Shown one piece after another: positions 33,232-41,542 of a DNA stretch of 64,000 bases; the first letter of the stretch is position 1; each line of letters opens with the position of its first letter. This DNA is from CAVSUR01 sp963846005 (GTDB taxonomy: Bacteria > Actinomycetota > Actinomycetes > Streptosporangiales > Streptosporangiaceae), in contig CAWJUH010000003.1 of NCBI GenBank assembly GCA_963846005.1, positions 496,001-560,000 on the forward strand, written 5' to 3'. The notes under the pieces were generated by a model. It saw only the letters and a program-made list of their open reading frames with translations, had not been told where the DNA came from and ran no database searches. The position numbers and the translations under genes are program-made.

Positions 33232-34251
33232 TCAGCCCGGCCGGGCGGGAATGGCGGGCGGGCCGGCGATCCAGCGGACCGCGGCCATGTAAGGCACGAG
33301 CAGCAGGCTGCCGTACAGCAGCCCGGCGATGATGTCGGAGAACCAGTGCTTGCTGCAGTACTCGCGGGCGTAAGCCTGGTTGAACGCCAGCGCCGACATG
33401 ATGCCGAGTGCGTAAACCCGGCCGCGGGCGGTACCGCTGAACTGGCGCCACAGCATGTGCGCGAGCGCGCCGTAGAACAGCACCACCCGGTCGGTGCCGC
33501 CGGACGGGTACGTGCCGCCCGGGCTGCCGGGCGGCCCCAGCCTCCCGAAGGTGTACCGCAGCGCGATCGTGGCGTAGTGGTCCACCAGGATCGCCGAGCC
33601 GAGCACGGCCGGCGGCAGCCATTTCTTGCGCGGGTAGGACACCGCGAGGCAGGCCGCGCCGGTGTAAGCGGCGCCCCAGGTGGTCCAGGTGTTGCCGATC
33701 TTGTTGGCCCGCTCCATGATCGCGGCCCAGACCCGCACCTGATGGCGGTTGACCCAGTCGTACATCGGCTGGTCGATGGCGGGCCCGTTGCCGATCACGG
33801 CCGGCCCGATCAGCGCCATCACGCCGTAGGACAAGATTCCGCTGGCCGCGCTCATCGCCGCCAGCCGGGCCAGGTCGGCCGCCAGCCCGGACTCGCCCCC
33901 CGGGTGCGCTGCGGAGAGCATCTGGCCCGGCGCGACCTGGAGGCCGGCCGGGCCGCCGGGCACCGGGCGGACCGCCGGGCTCTGCAGCACCTGGCTGGCC
34001 GCGGCGGTGTCCGCGGCCCGTCCGGCGGACAGCACCGGGCCGGGGGCGGGCGGCGGGGTCCCGGCCGGGCCCGGCGGCGCGGACCCGTTAGCCGCGGCCG
34101 GCGCGCTGCCCGTGAAGCCGTTGTCGGGCACCCGGCCGGGCGCCGCGGTCTCGCGCTCGGCGGCGGCTGCGCGGCGGGCCGCGATGACCGTAACCGCGCC
34201 GATGGCCGCCATGCCAGCGGGCCACAGCGCCGCGAGAAGATACCGACGCAT
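33232..34251 (-). CDS. PAP2-superfamily membrane protein with altered active site
   Basis: A 339-residue protein. After one N-terminal helix and a long Pro/Ala-rich stretch (about residues 30-130), the C-terminal 200 residues have the helix pattern of PAP2 lipid phosphatases. Site 1 resembles RYTFGRLGP. Site 2, normally PSGH, reads YPSGGTDR, so the acid-base His is missing. Site 3 is REYCSKHWFSD, with the nucleophilic His and the following Asp kept. It may therefore be an altered or inactive relative. I chose the ATG at 34251, seven bases after GGAAGG. The ATG at 34257 is too close to it. Confidence 0.7.
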   Translation of the reverse strand: MRRYLLAALWPAGMAAIGAVTVIAARRAAAAERETAAPGRVPDNGFTGSAPAAANGSAPPGPAGTPPPAPGPVLSAGRAADTAAASQVLQSPAVRPVPGGPAGLQVAPGQMLSAAHPGGESGLAADLARLAAMSAASGILSYGVMALIGPAVIGNGPAIDQPMYDWVNRHQVRVWAAIMERANKIGNTWTTWGAAYTGAACLAVSYPRKKWLPPAVLGSAILVDHYATIALRYTFGRLGPPGSPGGTYPSGGTDRVVLFYGALAHMLWRQFSGTARGRVYALGIMSALAFNQAYAREYCSKHWFSDIIAGLLYGSLLLVPYMAAVRWIAGPPAIPARPG

Positions 34252-34257
34252 TCCCAT

Positions 34258-34653
34258 GCCTTCCTTGTGCTTTCGCGGATCTCGCCGCCCGGGCGTACCG
34301 CCGAACTATAGCGCCCGGGCGTGCCGCGGCGGGATCGTATGCCGCCGCGGCGGTCCCGCTCAGCGAGGCCGCCCGCCGCCTTCCCGGCCCGCCGCAAATG
34401 CCCGCCGGACGGGCGTTCAGGCCCTGCCCGCACAATGAGGTGATATTCCGGGTCACCAAAACCGGCCCTTTACCAGGATGCGCGGATGCGTGCTAGCGTT
34501 AAGCCGCTCGCGCTTTTCTGCTTTCCGGAATTTTAAGGCCAACCGCCGCATTCTGGCCGGCCCGGCTTTTTGGCCGCCATACGGAACCCGCGGGACAGGC
34601 CGGGATAGCGGAATTGCGCGGCATCAGGGGGATTGCACACCGGGGGGAAGTGA
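34258..34653. other. intergenic region between divergent genes
   Basis: 396 bases between two divergently read genes. The right half is notably AT-richer than the rest of the window (TTTTCTGCTTTCCGGAATTT) and probably holds the promoter of the downstream gene. GGTGA(9)TCACC at about 34439-34456 is a weak dyad. No gene or RNA recognised. Confidence 0.5.
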
Positions 34654-35901
34654 GTGGCGAGAATTCCCGCCCATGCGGGGCGGCTGTCGTGGTGGGAACG
34701 CGTCACGTTCGCGGGCGTGTTCGTGCTGATGGCGGTCGTGGTCGCGACGGTGGCGGTCACCGCCGGGCGGCCGCCGGGGCGGGCCGCCGCCGGCGGATCG
34801 GCCGCCGTACCGCTGAGCCCTGCGGAAACGCCGAGTGCCGGGCGGCTGATCACCGCGCCGCGGCCCGGGGCGCCCGAGGCAGCCGGGTCGGCGGCGTTCA
34901 ACCAGCAGCTCCAGCAGGCCCTGGTCCCGCTGGCCGCCCGCGACGGCCGGTTCGCGGTCGGCGTGATCGACTCCACCTCGGGGGCGCGCGCCGTCTACGG
35001 CGGCCTGACCCGGTTCCCGGCCACCGGGGTGATCCGGGTCGGCATCCTGGCTGCGCTGCTGCTGCGCCATCAGCATCCGGCCGCACCGCTGGGCCGGGCC
35101 GCCCGCGGGCTGGCGGCCCGGATGATCGAGCGAGGGGACGCGCGGGCGACGGCGCGGCTGTGGCGGCAGATCGGCGGCAGCCGCGGGCTGCGTGCCGCGG
35201 ACCGGCGGCTGTGGCTGCGCCAGACCCGGCCGGGCCCGGGCGGGCGCTGGCGGCTCAGCACCACCACCGTTACCGACCAGCTGCGGCTGATGTCCGACCT
35301 CACCTCCGGCCGGTCGCCGCTGACGAGCGGCTCACGGCGGCTAGCCCTCGGGCTGCTGCAGCAGGCCCGCAGCCCCGGCGCCTGGAACGCGGCGGCCAGG
35401 CCCGCCGGAGGCGGCGCGCCCTGGGCCGCGGCGAACGGCGGCCGCCGGACCCGGCACGGCTGGGCGTTCGGCAGCGTCGGGGTGGTGCGGCGCTCCGGGC
35501 ACCTGATGGAGCTGGCGGTACTGTCTGACCGCCAGCCCAGCCGCCGGGCGGGCCTGGAGCTGGCCGCGGCGGCCGAGACCCGCGCCGCTGCGGCCATCGG
35601 CCCCCCGGTCACGGCGGCCAGGAACCACCAGAGCGCCCACCCGGCTGCGGGCCGCCCGCGCGCCCGCCGCCGCCCGCGCCCGGGCCGGGCGCCCACCGGC
35701 TATGGCCGCGCGCCCACCCGGCCGGCCCGGCCCCGCCGCCCGCGTCACCGGGGCAGCTCGGCGCCGGGACCGCAGCGGCGCTTCGCGGTACTTGCGGCAG
35801 CCGGGCCGCCGGATCAGGCGGGAACCACCAAGGTCTTCATGATCTTGTCGGCCAGGGTCTGCCGCTTGGCGTCCCACAGCGGGAACAGCCAGCCGATGTA
35901 G
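34654..35901 (+). CDS. membrane-anchored protein with a beta-lactamase-like domain
   Basis: A 415-residue ORF from a GTG behind GGGGGAAG. One N-terminal helix (VTFAGVFVLMAVVVATVAVT) anchors a domain at about residues 80-325. Its order, with RDGRFAVGVIDSTSGARAVYGG, FPATGVIRVGILAALLLRHQ and the late HGWAFGSVGVVRRSGHLMELAVLSD, resembles class A beta-lactamase-like serine hydrolases. The usual SxxK nucleophile is not present: VIRVG stands where it is expected. This suggests a non-catalytic relative. The last 100 codons are Arg/Pro-rich, and the final 29 lie antisense to the RDD gene. The true C-terminus is probably earlier, possibly hidden by another frame slip. Confidence 0.6.
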   Translation: MARIPAHAGRLSWWERVTFAGVFVLMAVVVATVAVTAGRPPGRAAAGGSAAVPLSPAETPSAGRLITAPRPGAPEAAGSAAFNQQLQQALVPLAARDGRFAVGVIDSTSGARAVYGGLTRFPATGVIRVGILAALLLRHQHPAAPLGRAARGLAARMIERGDARATARLWRQIGGSRGLRAADRRLWLRQTRPGPGGRWRLSTTTVTDQLRLMSDLTSGRSPLTSGSRRLALGLLQQARSPGAWNAAARPAGGGAPWAAANGGRRTRHGWAFGSVGVVRRSGHLMELAVLSDRQPSRRAGLELAAAAETRAAAAIGPPVTAARNHQSAHPAAGRPRARRRPRPGRAPTGYGRAPTRPARPRRPRHRGSSAPGPQRRFAVLAAAGPPDQAGTTKVFMILSARVCRLASHSGNSQPM

Positions 35902-36800
35902 CAGATGAAGCTGTCCACGATGTGGCAGATGTCGCGGACGAAGGCCAGCAGCGGCCCGATCGGCTGGCCCGACTGCTCGCCGACCAGGCGCAGGTTGAAC
36001 GTCCGCTTGCCCAGCGACTGGCCGGTCGACCCGCCGAGGTACCAGCGGTTGTAGATGATGTAGGCCAGCCCGGCCAGCAGGCACAGCAAGATCACGATGG
36101 AGCTGCGAGTGGCCTCGCCGATGAAGATCACGACAACGTACGGGATGATGTCGATGAGGTAGGCCCCGGCGCGCTGGATCCAGCTGGCGTAACCGCTCGC
36201 GGCCGCGGCACCGTAGCCGCCCGGGGCGTAGTCGGCCCCGCTCTGCGGGTAGCCCTGGCCGTACCCGGCAGCGCCCTGGCCGTACTGCTGCTGGCCGTAG
36301 CCCTGGCCGGCCTGCTGTCCGTAGCCCTGGCCGCCATCGCCGTAGCCGCCGCCCGGCCCGTAGCCCTGGCCGCCGTAACCCTGGCCGGCGTAACCCTGGC
36401 CGGCGTAACCCTGGCCGGGCTGCTGGCCGTGACCCTGATCACCCTGGCCGTAGCCCTGGCCGCCCTGCTGGTAGCCCTGGCCGCCCTGCCCGTAGCCGCC
36501 CTGCCCGTAGCCGCCCTGCCCGTAGCCGCCCTGGCCGCCCTGCTGGTAGCCCTGACCGCCCTGCTCATAGCCGCCCTGGCCGCGCTGCTGCCCGTAACCC
36601 TGATCACCCTGCCCGTAACCACCCTGCTGGCCGTAACCCTGATCACCTCGCCCGTAGCCGCCCTGCTGGTAGCCCTGATCACCCTGCCCGTAGCCGTCCT
36701 GGCCGCCCTGCTGGCCGTAGCGCTGTCCGCGCTGGCCGTAGCCCTGGTCGCCAGGGTCGTCGCCGTACCCGGGCTGATCAGTATTGCTGGGATAACTCAT
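35814..36800 (-). CDS. RDD-family membrane protein with long Gly-Tyr-Gln repeat domain
   Basis: A 328-residue protein. The first 200 residues are almost only Gly, Gln, Tyr and Asp in GYGQ/GGYGQGDQ units, some in runs such as GQGGYGQGGYGQGGYGQGGQ. The rest is an RDD domain: WIQRAGAYLIDIIPYVVVIF, then YNRWYLGGSTGQSLGKRTFN and RDICHIVDSFICYIGWLFPL, with three membrane helices and the Arg-Asp pair that names the family. The N-terminal domain is surely disordered and resembles low-complexity domains known to form condensates. RDD proteins are poorly known; some relatives are linked to ion exchange. The DUF2752 gene lies 81 bases upstream on the same strand. Confidence 0.85.
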   Translation of the reverse strand: MSYPSNTDQPGYGDDPGDQGYGQRGQRYGQQGGQDGYGQGDQGYQQGGYGRGDQGYGQQGGYGQGDQGYGQQRGQGGYEQGGQGYQQGGQGGYGQGGYGQGGYGQGGQGYQQGGQGYGQGDQGHGQQPGQGYAGQGYAGQGYGGQGYGPGGGYGDGGQGYGQQAGQGYGQQQYGQGAAGYGQGYPQSGADYAPGGYGAAAASGYASWIQRAGAYLIDIIPYVVVIFIGEATRSSIVILLCLLAGLAYIIYNRWYLGGSTGQSLGKRTFNLRLVGEQSGQPIGPLLAFVRDICHIVDSFICYIGWLFPLWDAKRQTLADKIMKTLVVPA

Positions 36801-36881
36801 CGGGGTGCCTCTCGTGTGTGCTGCTGGGGAGGGATGCTCAGTCGGGGCAGGTTCTGCCGCCGCGGCCCGCGCTGGCGGCCG

Positions 36882-37292
36882 TCACAGGAACCCGAAGCGG
36901 TGCAGCTGGAAGATCCAGCTGAGCGCCACTACCACGGCGGCGGCCCGCTGGATCCGCCGCCGCGCCGCCGCCGGCCATGGCCGCGGCGGCGGCACGCCGG
37001 CGAAGGCCCGGGCGGCCAGCACCGGGGCGGTCACCGCCATCAGGGCCGCGGCCAGGTAGGCCAGCGGGCTGGTCCGCACGGCCGTGAGCCACTGGCCGTG
37101 CACCATCGCGACCGTGGCCGTGGTCAGGCCGCAGAACGGGCACGGCACGCCGGTCAGCGCGCGCAGCGGGCACGGGATGCCCTGCCCGCCGGTGTGCGCC
37201 ATGATCGCCGGGTACGCGGCGCCGGCCGCGGCGGCGGCCGCCCCGAACATGGTGACGTGCTCGGGAACCGAGTAAGCCCTGCGGATAATCAC
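36882..37292 (-). CDS. DUF2752 membrane protein
   Basis: A 136-residue protein with the DUF2752 core CPLRALTGVPCPFCGLTTAT (about residues 41-60) and three hydrophobic helices. The Cys-Pro-x-Cys-Gly motif on the outer side is conserved in the family. It is read just before the RDD gene, and these two families are often found together in actinomycetes. Function unknown. Confidence 0.85.
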   Translation of the reverse strand: MIIRRAYSVPEHVTMFGAAAAAAGAAYPAIMAHTGGQGIPCPLRALTGVPCPFCGLTTATVAMVHGQWLTAVRTSPLAYLAAALMAVTAPVLAARAFAGVPPPRPWPAAARRRIQRAAAVVVALSWIFQLHRFGFL

Positions 37293-37542
37293 TGGCTCTC
37301 CCGGGACTCATCCGCGCAGATCACTACCAAATCTGACAAGCAGGAATGCAGCGTACGGCCCGCCGCCCCCGGCTAGCGGGGGAAATCGCGGTTACCGATC
37401 CGGGCTGCTACGGCGCGTGCTCGCGGGAAATGGCGTCGCCCGCGGCGACCGGGCTGGGCTAGCCTGGGCGCCCTGGCGCACCGGAAGGCCGCGTGGCCAG
37501 GACGGCGCGGCGGGCGCCCGCGCGACCGGACCGGAGAAGCCG

Positions 37543-38970
37543 TTGCTGCTGACCATCACCACCACGCACCGGCCCGCCACCGACCTGGGCTTCCTGTTGC
37601 ACAAGCACCCGGACCGGCAGCACATCGCCGAGCTCGCGTTCGGCACCGCCCGGGTGGTCTACCCGGTGGCCGGCCCGGGCGAGTGCACCGCCGCGGTGCT
37701 CGTCGACGTCGACCCGGTCGGGCTGTCCCGGGCGGCCGGCGGCGGCCGGCCGCTGGCCCCCTACGTCAACGACCGGCCCTATGCGGCGTCCTCGCTGCTC
37801 GCCGTCGCGCTCACCCGGCTGTTCGGGACCGCGCTGAGCGGCCGCAGCAAGGAGCGCCCCGAGCTGGCCGGCCAGGCCATCGACCTGCGGGCCGGGCTGC
37901 CGGCGCTGCCCTGCCGCGGCGGCGCCGAGCTGCTGCGCCGGCTGTTCGAGCCGCTCGGCTACCAGGTGCGCAGCGACGCCCTGCCGCTGGACCCGCAGTT
38001 CCCCGAGTGGGGACCCAGCCCCTACCTGTCGGTGACGCTGGCCATCCGCGCCAGGCTCGCGGACGTGCTGGCCCACCTGGTGGTGCTGATCCCGGTGCTG
38101 GACGACGACAAGCACTACTGGGCGGGCCAGGACGAGGTGGACAAGCTGGTGCGCCGGGGCGGCAGCTGGCTGGCCGCCCATCCCGAGCAGGACCTCATCG
38201 CCCGCCGGTACCTGCGGCACGACCGGATGCTGGCCCGCGAGGCGCTGGCCCGGCTGTGCGCCGACGACGCCGCGGACCCCGGCCGCGCTGACGCCGCCGC
38301 CGACGCGGCCGAGGAGTCGGTCGAGCGCAGCGCCGTGGCGGCCGGACCGGCCGGACCGGACGGCGCGGGCCCCGCGCTGGGCGAGCAGCGGCTGACCGCG
38401 GTGATCGCCGAGATCACCAGATCCGGCGCCCGCACCGTGCTGGACCTCGGCTGCGGCTCAGGGCGCCTGCTGGCCGGACTGCTGCGGGTGCCGGGGCTGA
38501 CCCGGGTGACGGGCCTGGACGTCTCGCATCAGGCGCTGGCGCTCGCCGCCCGGCGGCTGCGGCTGGACACCATGACGCCGCGCGAGCGCGCCCGGATCGA
38601 GCTGCTGCACGGCTCGCTGACCTATACCGACCAGCGTCTGCGCGGCTTCGACGCCGCCGCGGTGGTCGAGGTCATCGAGCACCTGGACCCGCCCCGGCTG
38701 GCGGCGTTCGAGCGCTGCCTGCTGGCCGCCGCCCGGCCCGGGCTGGTCGTGATCACGACGCCGAACGCCGAGTACAACGCGCTGTTCCCCGGCCTGGCGC
38801 CGGGCGCGCTGCGCCATCCCGACCACCGCTTCGAATGGACCAGGGAGCAGTTCGCGGCCTGGGCGGCAGCCGCGGCCGCCCGGCACGGCTACGCGGTGCG
38901 GATGTCCGGGGCCGGGCCGGCCGACCCGCGGGCCGGCTGCCCCACCCAGCTGGCGGTGCTGACCCGGTGA
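37543..38970 (+). CDS. hen1: 3'-terminal RNA ribose 2'-O-methyltransferase Hen1
   Basis: A 475-residue bacterial Hen1. It methylates the 2'-OH at the 3' end of cleaved RNA during repair, so that the sealed site resists the same ribotoxin. The N-terminal domain starts LLLTITTTHRPATDLGFLLH, a fixed family opening. The C-terminal methyltransferase has VLDLGCGSGRLLAGLL (SAM site, about residues 300-315) and the metal site VEVIEHLDPPRL with RHPDHRFEWTREQF. I chose the TTG at 37543, seven bases after GGAG, because the conserved sequence begins there. The stop overlaps the pnkp GTG by four bases. Confidence 0.93.
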   Translation: MLLTITTTHRPATDLGFLLHKHPDRQHIAELAFGTARVVYPVAGPGECTAAVLVDVDPVGLSRAAGGGRPLAPYVNDRPYAASSLLAVALTRLFGTALSGRSKERPELAGQAIDLRAGLPALPCRGGAELLRRLFEPLGYQVRSDALPLDPQFPEWGPSPYLSVTLAIRARLADVLAHLVVLIPVLDDDKHYWAGQDEVDKLVRRGGSWLAAHPEQDLIARRYLRHDRMLAREALARLCADDAADPGRADAAADAAEESVERSAVAAGPAGPDGAGPALGEQRLTAVIAEITRSGARTVLDLGCGSGRLLAGLLRVPGLTRVTGLDVSHQALALAARRLRLDTMTPRERARIELLHGSLTYTDQRLRGFDAAAVVEVIEHLDPPRLAAFERCLLAAARPGLVVITTPNAEYNALFPGLAPGALRHPDHRFEWTREQFAAWAAAAAARHGYAVRMSGAGPADPRAGCPTQLAVLTR

Positions 38971-41501
38971 CCCGCATCACGGTGCCCGAGCTCTGCCTCG
39001 TCGTCCTGGCCGGGGTGTCGGGGGCGGGCAAGTCCACCTTCGCCGCCCGGCATTTCCGGCCGACCGAGGTGCTCTCGTCCGACGCCTTCCGGGCCATGGT
39101 GGCCGACGACCCGGACGACCAGGAGGCCACCGCGGCCGCGTTCGACGCGCTGGAGTACGTCGCGGGCAAGCGGCTGGCCGCCGGGCGGCTCACGGTGGTG
39201 GACGCGACCAGCGTGCAGCCCGAGGCCCGCCGCAGCCTCATCGCGCTGGCGCGCCGGCACCACGTGCTGGCTGTCGCGATCGTGCTGGACGTGCCGGAGA
39301 CGGTGTGCGCGGCCCGCAACGCCGCCCGCGCCGACCGTCACCTGCCCGCGCACGCGCTGGCCCGCCAGCACGCCCAGCTGCGCCGGGGGCTGCGCGGCCT
39401 GCGCAAGGAAGGCTTTCACCGGGTGTTCGTGCTGGACGGCCCGGATGCGGTGGAGGCCGCTGAGGTCGGCCGGGAGCGGCTGTGGAACGACCGGCGCGAC
39501 CAGCATGGGCCGTTCGACGTCATCGGCGACGTGCACGGCTGCTTCGCCGAGCTGGCCGACCTGCTGGGCCGGCTGGGCTACCAGGTGGCGCCGGACGGGT
39601 CGGCGGCCCGGCACCCGGGCGGCCGCACTGCGGTCTTCGTCGGCGACCTGGTGGACCGCGGCCCGGCCACCCCCGCGGTGCTGCGGCTGGTGATGGGGAT
39701 GACCGCGGCCGGGACGGCGCTGGCGGTGGCCGGCAATCACGAGGCCAAGCTGCTGCGGGCGCTGCGCGGCCGGAACGTGACCACCGGGCACGGGCTGGCC
39801 CAGACGCTGGCCCAGCTCGCGGCCGAGCCGGAGGGCTTCCGCCGGGAGGTCCCCGCGTTCCTCGACGGGCTGCTCGGTCACCTGGTGCTGGACGACGGCA
39901 AGCTGGTGGTGGCACACGCCGGGCTGCCCGAGGCGATGCACGGCCGCGCGTCGGCCGCGGTCCGCTCGTTCGCCCTCTACGGCGACACCACCGGCGAGAC
40001 CGACGAGTTCGGGCTGCCGGTCCGCTACCCGTGGGCAGACGACTACCGGGGCCGGGCGCTGGTCGCCTACGGCCACACCCCCGTCCCGGAAGCGGCCTGG
40101 GTGAACGGGACGATCTGCCTGGACACCGGCTGCGTGTTCGGCGGGGCGCTCACCGCGCTGCGCTACCCCGAGCGCGAGCTGGTGGCGGTGCCGGCCCGAG
40201 GCGGTGCACTACCAGCAGGCCCGGCCGCTGGCGGCGGTCCCCGCCGTCCCGGCCCGCGAGGCGGCCGAGCTGGCCATCGGCGACGTGCTCGGAAAGCGGA
40301 TCATCCGCACCGGCGCCGGCCGCAGCATCACGATCAGCGAGCAGAGCGCGCTGGCCGCCCTGGAGGTCATGTCCAGGTTCGCCCTGGACCCGCGCTGGCT
40401 GCTCTACCTGCCGCCGACGATGACCCCGGCGGCCGCCAGCGGGCGGCCCGGCCTGCTCGAGCACCCGCGGGAGGTCTTCCGCAGCTACGCCGCCGACGGC
40501 GTGACCAGCCTGTGGTGCGAGGAGAAGCACATGGGCTCGCGGGCCGTGGTGATCATCGGCCGGGACCCCGGCAGCGCGGCCGCCGGTTCGGCGTCCCCGG
40601 CGCCGGCCGGGGCGTGATCTACACCCGGACCGGCCGGGCCTTCTTCGCCGATCCGGAGCTGGCCGCGGCCGTGCTGGACCGGCTCGCCGCGGCCATCGCC
40701 GCGGCCGGGCTGTGGGACGAGCTGGACACCGGCTGGCTGGCCCTGGACTGCGAGCTGCTGCCCTGGTCGGCCAAGGCCGCCGAGCTGCTGCGCGGCCAGT
40801 ACGCCCCGGCCGCCGCGGCCGCGCAGGCCACCCTGCGGGCCGAATGCGAGGTGCTGGAGGCGGCGGCAGCCCGCGGGGCCGGCACGGGCCCGCAGCTGGC
40901 GCTGGCCCGCGAGCGGCTCGCGCTGGCCGGCCAGTTCGCCGCCGCCTACCGGCGCTACTGCTGGCCGGTCAGCTCGGCCGACGACCTGCGGCTGGCGCCG
41001 TTCCAGGTGCTGGCCGGCGAGGCGGCCGTGCACGCGCGGCGGCCGCGCGGCTGGCACCTGGAGATGCTCGGCCGGCTGGCGGCGCAGGATCCCGGGCTGC
41101 TGCGCGCCACCCGGGCGGTGCCGGCCACCGTCGGCGACGAGGCGAGCGAGCAGGCCGCGGCGAGATGGTGGCAGGAGCTCACCGAAGGCGGCGGCGAGGG
41201 CATGGTCGCCAAGCCGGCCGATCCGGCACGGCGGCGGCCGGGGCACTCGCAGCCCGGCATCAAATGCCGCGGCCGGGAGTACCTGCGACTCATTTACGGA
41301 CCCGAGTACACCCGGCCGGAGAACCTGGAGCGGCTGCGCGCCCGCAACCTCGGCCGCAAGCGCGCGCTGGCCGTGCGCGAGCACGCACTGGGCCTGGAGG
41401 CCCTGGACCGGTTCACGGCCGGCGAGCCGCTGTACCGGGTGCACGAGTGCGTGTTCGGCGTGCTGGCGCTGGAAAGCGAGCCGGTTGACCCGCGGCTGTG
41501 A
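38967..41501 (+). CDS. pnkp: polynucleotide kinase-phosphatase-ligase Pnkp, two frame slips
   Basis: About 845 residues, the full three-domain enzyme. It is a 5' kinase with P-loop GVSGAGKST (residues 16-24), a metallophosphatase with GDVHGCF, GDLVDRG, GNHEAK and HAGLPE (about 190-330), and an adenylyltransferase with EEKHMGSRAVV, whose Lys takes AMP, then VYTRTG-like IYTRTGRAFF and the C-terminal KCRGREYLRLIYGPEY. The outer parts share one frame. The stretch about 40195-40605 (AVHYQQARPLAAVPAVPARE to the KHMGSR motif) is in another frame. A one- or two-base change in CCCG at 40195 and a lost C near 40605 restore the whole. It works with Hen1 in RNA repair. Confidence 0.9.
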   Translation: MTRITVPELCLVVLAGVSGAGKSTFAARHFRPTEVLSSDAFRAMVADDPDDQEATAAAFDALEYVAGKRLAAGRLTVVDATSVQPEARRSLIALARRHHVLAVAIVLDVPETVCAARNAARADRHLPAHALARQHAQLRRGLRGLRKEGFHRVFVLDGPDAVEAAEVGRERLWNDRRDQHGPFDVIGDVHGCFAELADLLGRLGYQVAPDGSAARHPGGRTAVFVGDLVDRGPATPAVLRLVMGMTAAGTALAVAGNHEAKLLRALRGRNVTTGHGLAQTLAQLAAEPEGFRREVPAFLDGLLGHLVLDDGKLVVAHAGLPEAMHGRASAAVRSFALYGDTTGETDEFGLPVRYPWADDYRGRALVAYGHTPVPEAAWVNGTICLDTGCVFGGALTALRYPERELVAVPARGGALPAGPAAGGGPRRPGPRGGRAGHRRRARKADHPHRRRPQHHDQRAERAGRPGGHVQVRPGPALAALPAADDDPGGRQRAARPARAPAGGLPQLRRRRRDQPVVRGEAHGLAGRGDHRPGPRQRGRRFGVPGAGRGVIYTRTGRAFFADPELAAAVLDRLAAAIAAAGLWDELDTGWLALDCELLPWSAKAAELLRGQYAPAAAAAQATLRAECEVLEAAAARGAGTGPQLALARERLALAGQFAAAYRRYCWPVSSADDLRLAPFQVLAGEAAVHARRPRGWHLEMLGRLAAQDPGLLRATRAVPATVGDEASEQAAARWWQELTEGGGEGMVAKPADPARRRPGHSQPGIKCRGREYLRLIYGPEYTRPENLERLRARNLGRKRALAVREHALGLEALDRFTAGEPLYRVHECVFGVLALESEPVDPRL

Positions 41502-41542
41502 GCCGCGGCGCCCGGCCGCACGGCACAGCGCAGCCCGGCGGG

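Noticed and set aside
38835..38966. Longer start of pnkp upstream of the GTG
   Set aside because: It would overlap hen1 by over 130 bases; the GTGA junction and the conserved start support 38967.
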